Shown here piece by piece: positions 57,235-64,000 of a DNA stretch of 64,000 nt. Under the pieces are notes generated by a model. The model was not told where the DNA came from. It made no database searches and was given only the letters and a program-made list of their open reading frames with translations. Within the stretch, counting starts at the first letter, position 1. Each line of letters opens with the position of its first letter. The translations under genes and the position numbers were made by a program. The DNA comes from Cyclobacteriaceae bacterium (GTDB lineage Bacteria; Bacteroidota; Bacteroidia; Cytophagales; Cyclobacteriaceae). Location of the stretch: positions 1 to 64,000 of the forward strand of contig JAEUUE010000045.1 of the NCBI GenBank assembly GCA_016787605.1, read 5' to 3'.

Positions 57235-60192
57235 ATGAAGTTCCAAACCATCAACAATTACGGCGGCTGGATTGCCTTTGCCATCGCCCTGGTTACTTAC
57301 TGGCTGACCTTTGAAGAGACGGCCAGTTATTGGGATTGCGGGGAATTTATTGCCGTCGCGTACAAACTTGAGGTTTCCCACCCCCCGGGGGCGCCGCTTT
57401 ACATGCTGTTGGGAAGGATGTTCTCTTTTCTCGCTTTCGGTGACGCAACCAAGGTAGCCTATTGGATCAACAGCCTGAGCGTACTCGCCAGTGCCTTTAC
57501 CATCCTTTTCCTCTTTTGGTCGATCACCCTGTTTGGCCGGAAACTGCTCGGCATCAAAAAGGATGAGGAGATGTCGTCCGGCCAAATCTGGATGGTCATG
57601 GGAGCTGCCCTCGTCGGATCCACGGCCTACACCTTTTCAGATTCCTTCTGGTTCAGCGCCGTAGAGGCCGAAGTCTACGCGATGTCGGCGTTCTTCACCG
57701 CCTTCGTGGTCTGGGGTATCCTCAAGTGGGATGTGATAGAGGACGAAGCCGCCGCCAACCGCTGGTTGATATTCATCGCCTACGTGATGGGTCTTTCCAT
57801 CGGGGTACACATGCTTAACCTGGTGACGATTCCGGCGTTGGGCTTGATCTACTATTTCAAGAAGTACCAGCCCAGCCGGTGGGGAATCATCGCGGCCCTC
57901 GTAGTCAGCGGTGTCATCGTTATCTTCATTAACGACTTCATCGTGCCCGGTTTACCCTCCCTGGCTGGCGGGTTCGAGATCTTCTTTGTCAACAATCTTG
58001 GCCTCCCTTTCGGTTCGGGCGTTATCGTGTTCATCCTGCTTCTCGTCGGGGGATTGGTTTACGGAATCCGTTACAGCCACCAGAAGAACAAGCCGTTGCT
58101 GAACACCTTCCTGCTGTCGACCGCCTTCATCCTGATCGGGTACGGCTCGTACGCCACCATCGTTATCCGGAGCAACTTTGATACCCCGATCAATGAAAAC
58201 GCGCCGAAGGATGTCATGTCGTTTGTGCGCTATCTGAAGCGTGAACAGTACGGCAGCCGTCCGCTGTTGTACGGACCCTACTTCACCGCCAAAATCATCG
58301 ACCTGGAAGAGAAGGCCGCGGTGTACACCAAGGGCAAAGACAAGTATGAAATCACCGACCGGAAATACGACTACGTCTATGAACCCGGCCAACAGACTAT
58401 TCTTCCGCGCGCCTGGAACCCTGAATTCAAGCAGCAGTACCGCAACATCATCGGCCTGCGCGAGGGAGAGCGACCCACGTTTGCCCAGAACATCTATTAC
58501 ATGTTCCGGCAACAGATCGGCCACATGTACATGCGCTACTTCATGTGGAACTTTGCCGGACGGGCCAGCGACATCCAGGACGCGGATTGGGTCGGCCCTC
58601 GCGACTGGTTTGAAGATCTTCCCCAGGAACTGGCGGAGAACCGCGCCCGCAACAACTTCTTCATGATCCCCTTCATCCTCGGACTCATCGGCATGTTCTA
58701 CCAGTTTGTCAAGGACACCAAGAATTTTGCCGTGGTCGGCCTCCTGTTCGTCATGACCGGTGTGGCCATTGTGGTCTATCTCAACTCCCCTCCCGTTGAA
58801 CCCCGCGAACGAGACTATATCTACTCCGGCTCAACCTACGCCTTTACCTTCTGGATCGGCTTTGCCGTGATCGGGATTGCCACATTCATCGATCAGTTTA
58901 TCAAGAACCTCAAAACCAGCACGGTAGTGGCCACGGCCCTGGCGCTGACAGCCCCTGTCCTGATGGCCTCCCAGGGATGGGACGATCACAACCGAAGCGA
59001 CCGGTACTTTTCCGTCGATTCCGGGAAGAACTACCTGTCGTCCTGCGAACCCAATGCGGTGCTTTACACCGGTGGAGATAACGACACCTTCATGCTCTGG
59101 TACGCCCAGGAAGTGGAAGAACACCGGCCCGATGTGCGGGTCGTGGTATTCAGCTACTACAACACCGACTGGTACATCGAGCAGTCGATGCTGAAACAGA
59201 ATCAGTCCGAACCGCTCCAGTACACCCTGACCAAGGAGAACTACCGGCAAGGCGGTCCGAACGACGTGTTATACTTCTCCGACATGAAGATCCCGAGCAT
59301 GGATCTCCGGCAATACCTGGAACTACTCAAGAAGAACTTCCCCCAACTCCGCTACGATCGCACCAACCTGGTACCCAGCAAAGTGTTCACGCTGAACATC
59401 GACCGGGCCGACGTGCTGGCCAAAGGGATTATCCCGAAGGGCATGGACAGCCTGGTCGTTGACCAGATGCGCATCCGGCTGAAAGGCAACTCCCTGGAAA
59501 AGAAAGATCTTGCCTTCCTGGACGTGCTGGCCACCAGTAACTGGGAACGACCGATCTATCTCAATAACACTTCCCTCGCCCAGCTCAACCTGGAGATTCG
59601 CGACTACGTGGTGCAGGAAGGCAACGCCTACCGCGTGTTGCCGGTTCGTAACAACCGCCGTGACCGCGACAATCTGGTCGATGTGGAATCCTCCTACAAG
59701 AAGATGCTGAAAGACTTTGGCTACCGGGGATTAGACAACCCGAAGTTGTATTACAACGAAGACTACCGCGGATTCATTCAGAACCACCGCGGCTCGCTCA
59801 ATTCGCTGGCCGAGGCCCTGCTGGATCAAGGCGACAAGGAGCGCGGGAAGGAAGTGCTTTACTTCAACCTCGAGCGCATGCCCGATGCCGCCGTGCGTTA
59901 CGACATCACCACGGTATCCACCGTGGAACTGCTGTACCGGGCCGGTGAAACAGCCAAGGCTGCAGAAGTCGCCGCCGTCCTGGGAACCCGCGCTGAAGAA
60001 ATGGTCACTTACGAGATGAGAAAGTACACGGGCATCACCATGGAAGTGCGCCGTAACCTTTACATCCTCGGTGAACTTCAGCGGATTCTCTACGAAAACG
60101 GAAACGAGGAGTTGGGCAAGAAGTTCGAAGACGCCTACAACCGAATCCTCGAGAACCTCCAGATTCGCGACACCGACCGCGACGCTTTCTAA
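57235..60192 (+). CDS. DUF2723 glycosyltransferase-like membrane protein
   Basis: 985 residues starting at MKFQTINNYGGWIAF. The N-terminal half is a GT-C-like membrane domain with the DUF2723 start ETASYWDCGEFIAVAYKLEV and HPPGAPLYMLLGRM. The other half is soluble: NAVLYTGGDNDTFMLWYAQ and a C-terminal helical region. DUF2723 (GT117) members resemble protein O-mannosyltransferases. The gene follows the Yip1-like gene by 78 bp and ends in overlapping stops with the convergent methyltransferase. The donor and acceptor are not known. Confidence 0.88.
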   Translation: MKFQTINNYGGWIAFAIALVTYWLTFEETASYWDCGEFIAVAYKLEVSHPPGAPLYMLLGRMFSFLAFGDATKVAYWINSLSVLASAFTILFLFWSITLFGRKLLGIKKDEEMSSGQIWMVMGAALVGSTAYTFSDSFWFSAVEAEVYAMSAFFTAFVVWGILKWDVIEDEAAANRWLIFIAYVMGLSIGVHMLNLVTIPALGLIYYFKKYQPSRWGIIAALVVSGVIVIFINDFIVPGLPSLAGGFEIFFVNNLGLPFGSGVIVFILLLVGGLVYGIRYSHQKNKPLLNTFLLSTAFILIGYGSYATIVIRSNFDTPINENAPKDVMSFVRYLKREQYGSRPLLYGPYFTAKIIDLEEKAAVYTKGKDKYEITDRKYDYVYEPGQQTILPRAWNPEFKQQYRNIIGLREGERPTFAQNIYYMFRQQIGHMYMRYFMWNFAGRASDIQDADWVGPRDWFEDLPQELAENRARNNFFMIPFILGLIGMFYQFVKDTKNFAVVGLLFVMTGVAIVVYLNSPPVEPRERDYIYSGSTYAFTFWIGFAVIGIATFIDQFIKNLKTSTVVATALALTAPVLMASQGWDDHNRSDRYFSVDSGKNYLSSCEPNAVLYTGGDNDTFMLWYAQEVEEHRPDVRVVVFSYYNTDWYIEQSMLKQNQSEPLQYTLTKENYRQGGPNDVLYFSDMKIPSMDLRQYLELLKKNFPQLRYDRTNLVPSKVFTLNIDRADVLAKGIIPKGMDSLVVDQMRIRLKGNSLEKKDLAFLDVLATSNWERPIYLNNTSLAQLNLEIRDYVVQEGNAYRVLPVRNNRRDRDNLVDVESSYKKMLKDFGYRGLDNPKLYYNEDYRGFIQNHRGSLNSLAEALLDQGDKERGKEVLYFNLERMPDAAVRYDITTVSTVELLYRAGETAKAAEVAAVLGTRAEEMVTYEMRKYTGITMEVRRNLYILGELQRILYENGNEELGKKFEDAYNRILENLQIRDTDRDAF

Positions 60193-60971
60193 GCGCCCGC
60201 CTTTCGTACGATCAGGAAGAGATCAAGCGCCTCGGAGGCACGATCTGTCACCAGGTAATCCTCGTGGCTGATGCCGGCTACCAGGCTGTCTGCCGACCGC
60301 TGAAGCCGGTTGCGATTGAGCCGGTTCATGAGATCATAAGGGATGCGCAACAGGACCGCAGGCAACCGGTGCTGAAGATCCAGCACATCCCATCGCATCA
60401 GTCGGTTAACTGATTCCCGGTTCTTCTGGTGGTAGGCCATCACCTTGTCGTTGCCGGTAATGCCCTTCATTTCAACCTGTGAAAATATGGTGACGGCCAG
60501 CCGCGACAACTCCTCGGCGGTGTATTCCCGTACGTGCCAGGGATTCCGCGAGAGCGATTGCACCCGGTTGGGTGTGGTGATCAGGGCGATGCCTCCTGGC
60601 CGGAGAACCCGGTGGATTTCTTTTAGGAAGAAAGTATCATCCTGGATATGCTCGATTACCTGGAAGCTGATCACGGAGTCAAATGAGGCCTCGGCGTAGG
60701 GCAACGGCGGCAAGTTTCCCGCCACGAGTTTCGCTTCGGGAAACTTCTGGCGGAGAGACTCTATGGCCTCCTCAATTTTGTCGATGGCAGAATAGCTCCG
60801 CACCCGGGGAAGAATCTGCCGGATGCCCCGACCTTCCCCACAACCCACTTCCAGCAGGTCGCCGTGCACCAAATCAACGGCCGCCACATACGGCTTGAGC
60901 AAGCGCTGGTGCAGCGGGTTATCGGAAAGCAACTGATCGGAGGTGATCTCGGTGGTGTAAATCCGTGCCAT
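60189..60971 (-). CDS. class I SAM-dependent methyltransferase
   Basis: 260 residues from the ATG giving MARIYTTEITSDQ. SAM motif I is LEVGCGEGRGIRQILP, motif II is FDSVISFQVIEHI and motif III is LRPGGIALITTPN; the type resembles UbiE/COQ5-like or glycolipid methyltransferases. It is convergent with the DUF2723 gene, with stop codons overlapping by two bases, and divergent from the GWxTD gene. Confidence 0.85.
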   Translation of the reverse strand: MARIYTTEITSDQLLSDNPLHQRLLKPYVAAVDLVHGDLLEVGCGEGRGIRQILPRVRSYSAIDKIEEAIESLRQKFPEAKLVAGNLPPLPYAEASFDSVISFQVIEHIQDDTFFLKEIHRVLRPGGIALITTPNRVQSLSRNPWHVREYTAEELSRLAVTIFSQVEMKGITGNDKVMAYHQKNRESVNRLMRWDVLDLQHRLPAVLLRIPYDLMNRLNRNRLQRSADSLVAGISHEDYLVTDRASEALDLFLIVRKAGA

Positions 60972-61040
60972 GGGCGGCAAAAATACGTCATTTCCCCGTG
61001 CACCGATTCTATTCCTTTCTTCGTTATTTTACCACGTCGT

Positions 61041-62213
61041 ATGTACAAGCGTCTGACTTTAGCCCTCCTCACCTTCTTCCTTGTCCGTGCGGATTCCTTT
61101 GGACAAGCGGTCAACAACCTCAATTTCAGTCATTGGTACGACCCACTGGCAGAGGTCGTACTTCAGATGGATCCTGTTGTCCGCGCCGACAGTATCGAGG
61201 TGTTTTACCGTCTTCGCACCAACCTGGCATCGGGCGCCCGGTACCTCATCAAATGGGAAAAGCGGGACTCCTATGCGCAGCGGCAGGGAACCCTGGTCAT
61301 TCCCCAGGACACCCTGGCACTGGGCCAGTCGTGGGTGCAGGGACGATTCGTTTTCGCCAAGCCCTCCAAGCCCTGGCTTCTGGTGGCCAGCCTGGTCAAC
61401 CTCGCTTCCGGAAAAACCTGGCCTTTCTTCCGGCAGATTGAGTCACACTTCCCGGTGAACGGATACGTGGAGTTCTACGGTTCGCGTCAATGGGACTCCT
61501 ATCTCCTGGCCGAAAACACGTACCACCTACGGGGCAGCCCGGCGGGGGGAACGTTGTTCGTTTCCTACTACAAAGACAACTTTCCTACCCCCTCTCCACC
61601 TTTTGTGGTGAAGGAGGTCAAAATGGACCGATTCCTTTTCCCGGATTCCGTTTTCTCCGTGGTGTCGGGCGGTCGCGTCGGGCCCTTCGTTCGTGAGGGC
61701 CTATACCTGGTGCAGGAAGACACGGCGTCCCAGCAGGGATATTCCTTCTACGTGAAACGAGCGCCCTACCCCAAGTACAACAAGCTGGCAGACCTGAAAG
61801 GCCCTCTTCTCTTTGTTACCACGCAAGAGGAAAATGATGCGCTTGGAAAAGCCGGCGAGGACAAAGCTAAATTTGACAAAGTCATTCTCGACATCACCAA
61901 GGACACCGATCGGGCGAGGACATTCATGCGGAACTACTTTAAGCGCATCGAGTTTGCCAATTTCTATTTCACTTCGTTCAAGGAAGGCTGGAAGACCGAT
62001 CGGGGCATGATTTTTACCATCTTCGGCCGCCCGGACGAAGTGCAGGTGGATGGAGGGTACGAAGTGTGGATCTACAAGAACCCGAAGCAGTCGTTCAGTT
62101 TTGCCCGGGCCGGCAGTGTTTATCATCCGGACCATTCGGTGCTGGTGCGGCAAAAAGGCTACACGGAAAACTGGTACATGACCATCGACCTGTGGCGAAA
62201 GAGCCGGTTCTAA
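61041..62213 (+). CDS. GWxTD domain-containing exported protein
   Basis: 390 residues from the ATG giving MYKRLTLALLTFFLV, a signal peptide ending near SFGQ (22). The family motif GWKTDRG lies at 316-320 and is followed by MIFTIFGRPDEV. The first 240 residues look beta-rich. GWxTD proteins are widespread in Bacteroidota envelopes with no settled function. It is alone, 60 bp upstream of rlmB. Confidence 0.85.
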   Translation: MYKRLTLALLTFFLVRADSFGQAVNNLNFSHWYDPLAEVVLQMDPVVRADSIEVFYRLRTNLASGARYLIKWEKRDSYAQRQGTLVIPQDTLALGQSWVQGRFVFAKPSKPWLLVASLVNLASGKTWPFFRQIESHFPVNGYVEFYGSRQWDSYLLAENTYHLRGSPAGGTLFVSYYKDNFPTPSPPFVVKEVKMDRFLFPDSVFSVVSGGRVGPFVREGLYLVQEDTASQQGYSFYVKRAPYPKYNKLADLKGPLLFVTTQEENDALGKAGEDKAKFDKVILDITKDTDRARTFMRNYFKRIEFANFYFTSFKEGWKTDRGMIFTIFGRPDEVQVDGGYEVWIYKNPKQSFSFARAGSVYHPDHSVLVRQKGYTENWYMTIDLWRKSRF

Positions 62214-62272
62214 GTCACCCGGAAATTTCCTGATCATCCGTCGCATTCCGGGATTTCCCATTACTTTCGTCT

Positions 62273-63052
62273 ATGGACAAACAGGAACTGGTGTATGGAA
62301 CCCGGGCCGTGATAGAGGCCGCTCGTTCGGGCAGACAGGTGGAAAAGGTATTTCTCCAGGCCGGTGTCACGAACGACCTGATGAAGGAATTGGTGCAGAC
62401 CCTCAAGGATTACAGCATCCCGTTCAGCTGGGTTCCGGCGGAGAAGCTGAATCGCCTGACCTCAAAAAATCACCAGGGCGCCGTCGCCTTTCTTTCCGCC
62501 ATCCAATACGCCTCGCTTCAGCCCATTATTGATCATGCCTACAGTGAGGGCCGGGTCCCCTTCTTGTTGCTGCTTGACCGCATTACGGATGTCCGGAACT
62601 TCGGAGCCGTGGCCCGTACCTGTGAATGTGCCGACCTGGATGCTATCGTAATGGAGGACAAAGGCAACGCACCGGTCACCAGCGACGCCATCAAGACTTC
62701 CGCCGGGGCACTCCACCATTTGCCGGTCTGCCGCGTGAAATCGCTGAAGCAAACCATGAAGGAACTTCGCGACAATGGAATCCAGGTAGTTGCCTGCACA
62801 GAGAAAGCGGCGGATGACCTTTACTCGGCAGATCTTTCAGGCCCTACCGCCCTGCTGCTTGGATCGGAAGAGGATGGCATTTCGGCACCCTTGCTGAAGG
62901 ATGCGGACCGGCTGGTCAAGATTCCCATGAAGGGCAAGATTGAATCGCTTAACGTCAGTGTAGCGGCCGGGATTGCGATCTACGAAGTAGTGAGACAAAA
63001 GATGGCCGAGGGGCGCAAGAATCCCGCATCAGGAAAGGCCGCTCACAAGTAA
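62273..63052 (+). CDS. rlmB: 23S rRNA (guanosine-2'-O-)-methyltransferase RlmB-like
   Basis: 259 residues of the SPOUT family. The N-terminal substrate-binding domain (VYGTRAVIEAARSG) is followed by the knotted SAM site: DRITDVRNFGAVARTCEC, LLLGSEEDGIS and NVSVAAGIAIYEVVRQ. RlmB methylates G2251 of 23S rRNA in E. coli. Its 3' end overlaps convergent manC by 10 bp. Confidence 0.92.
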   Translation: MDKQELVYGTRAVIEAARSGRQVEKVFLQAGVTNDLMKELVQTLKDYSIPFSWVPAEKLNRLTSKNHQGAVAFLSAIQYASLQPIIDHAYSEGRVPFLLLLDRITDVRNFGAVARTCECADLDAIVMEDKGNAPVTSDAIKTSAGALHHLPVCRVKSLKQTMKELRDNGIQVVACTEKAADDLYSADLSGPTALLLGSEEDGISAPLLKDADRLVKIPMKGKIESLNVSVAAGIAIYEVVRQKMAEGRKNPASGKAAHK

Positions 63053-63999
63053 TCTGTACCGTCAGGGCGGGCCTTCAGGTCATTCACGTAACGGCGGAAT
63101 AATTCTTCCTTGTCTTTTTCGCAGATGATGACCACGTTACCGAAGACGCCTACCAGGTAGCCATTGAGACCCTGGGCCACCACGAGCGTTTCAGGCGGGC
63201 CGATCACCACGGAGTTCCGCGTATCGTAGACCAGCGCTTTCGCATTGACCACGTTGTTGTCTTCATCGCGGACAGAGGCTTCATGCAAGGAGGCCCAGGA
63301 ACCGAGGTCAGACCACGTAAAGTTGCCCAGCGCGACAAATACATTGTCAGCCTTCTCCATGACTCCATAGTCAATGGAAATGCTTTTGGTCTGGCCATAC
63401 ACTCTCGCCACGTAGGTGCGCTCCTCGGGCGTCAGAAGATGGGGGCCGATCTCATCAAATGCCTCCGCCATCTCGGGCAGGTAGCGCTGGAATGCCTGCG
63501 TAATGGCCTGAACACCCCAGATAAATATGCCGCTATTCCACACAAAATCGCCGCTTTCGATGAACGTCTTGGCCAGGGCCAATTCGGGCTTCTCCGTAAA
63601 TGTCTTTGCTTTCTTGAGTGTGGCCTTGCTCTCCAGGTACTGGATGTAGCCATACCCTGTTTCGGGCCGCGTGGGCTGTATGCCGAGGGTGATGAGTTTG
63701 TCCTGGCTTCGGGCTTGCTCAGTCGCCTTGAGGATGGTGCCCTGAAATTCCTTCTCGTTCAGAATAAGGTGGTCTGCCGGGCTCACCACCATGACGGCAT
63801 CAGGGTTCATCTTCCGGATACGGGCTGCCGCGTAGGCAATGCAGGGTGCGGTATTTTTCCGCATCGGCTCAAGCACCAGTTGATCCGGGTGCAGTGAAGG
63901 AAGCTGGGCCTTCACCAGGTCAGCATGTTCCTCGTGGGCAACGATGAGTATGTTTTCCGGCGCACACAGCGGCAAGTACCGCTCGTAGGTGGATTGCAG
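63043..63999 (-). CDS. manC: mannose-1-phosphate guanylyltransferase (5' end cut)
   Basis: 318 residues are visible, beginning LQSTYERYLPLCAPEN; the true start lies beyond the right edge. It makes GDP-mannose from mannose-1-phosphate and GTP. Motifs are VVSPADHLI, PTRPETGYGYIQYL, FTEKPELA and WNSGIFIW, and the late FTWSDLGSWASLH. It lacks a C-terminal phosphomannose isomerase domain. It would supply gmd and fcl, 8-10 kb away on the same strand. It overlaps rlmB by 10 bp. Confidence 0.93.
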   Translation of the reverse strand: MQSTYERYLPLCAPENILIVAHEEHADLVKAQLPSLHPDQLVLEPMRKNTAPCIAYAAARIRKMNPDAVMVVSPADHLILNEKEFQGTILKATEQARSQDKLITLGIQPTRPETGYGYIQYLESKATLKKAKTFTEKPELALAKTFIESGDFVWNSGIFIWGVQAITQAFQRYLPEMAEAFDEIGPHLLTPEERTYVARVYGQTKSISIDYGVMEKADNVFVALGNFTWSDLGSWASLHEASVRDEDNNVVNAKALVYDTRNSVVIGPPETLVVAQGLNGYLVGVFGNVVIICEKDKEELFRRYVNDLKARPDGTDYL

Positions 64000-64000
64000 C

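Overview
The window is 64 kb of a Bacteroidota chromosome, most likely a Cytophagales-type bacterium. Four things point there: promoters of the Bacteroidota form TTTG-N19-TAnnTTTG, a type IX secretion C-terminal sorting domain on a large PKD protein, a DUF3467 gene directly behind rpoC, and families such as GWxTD, DUF2723 and DUF5522 that are typical of the phylum. The genus cannot be fixed from this window alone. All coding sequences look intact except the one cut by the right edge. No insertion sequence, prophage, CRISPR array or rRNA gene was seen.

Layout, left to right. 1-7.5 kb: PhoH-like PIN/ATPase, sucD, a secreted FecR-like protein with a CHASE2 receptor, meaB, and a pair of zinc-ribbon membrane proteins. 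7.6-25.8 kb: the information-processing core, all on the minus strand and read right to left: tRNA-Tyr, tRNA-Gly, tRNA-Thr, tuf, terminator, tRNA-Trp, secE, nusG, rplK, rplA, rplJ, rplL, rpoB, rpoC, DUF3467, then rpsL, rpsG, fusA, rpsJ, terminator. 25.8-29.8 kb: DUF721-recF, pdhA, a membrane TPR protein and ribH. 29.8-33.8 kb: a minus-strand operon of three exported proteins: a protein built of four copies of an undescribed repeat of about 137 residues, a beta-barrel candidate, and a TPR-caspase. 33.8-37.7 kb: icd, a CAP-domain protein, and an asnC-phosphoribosyltransferase-panB operon.

37.7-57 kb is a polysaccharide locus: gmd and fcl (GDP-fucose), a polymerase-like membrane protein, an ABC exporter (Wzm/Wzt) whose ATPase carries a C-terminal cargo-binding extension, five glycosyltransferases, three methyltransferases, a nucleotide-sugar epimerase and, only a few bases further on, a giant PKD protein with a type IX sorting domain. 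manC, cut by the right edge, would feed GDP-mannose to gmd. Between them lie a TPR lipoprotein-like gene, a Yip1-like membrane protein, a DUF2723 glycosyltransferase, a methyltransferase, a GWxTD protein and rlmB.

The most unusual non-coding content is a set of intergenic arrays of strictly phased 7-mers or 8-mers arranged as inverted halves around a spacer (7.5 kb, 16.5 kb, 28.4 kb), and hairpins that keep a 12-base loop while their stems differ (1.45-1.53 kb). The most unusual coding content is the exported caspase operon and the link between the O-antigen locus and type IX cargo.
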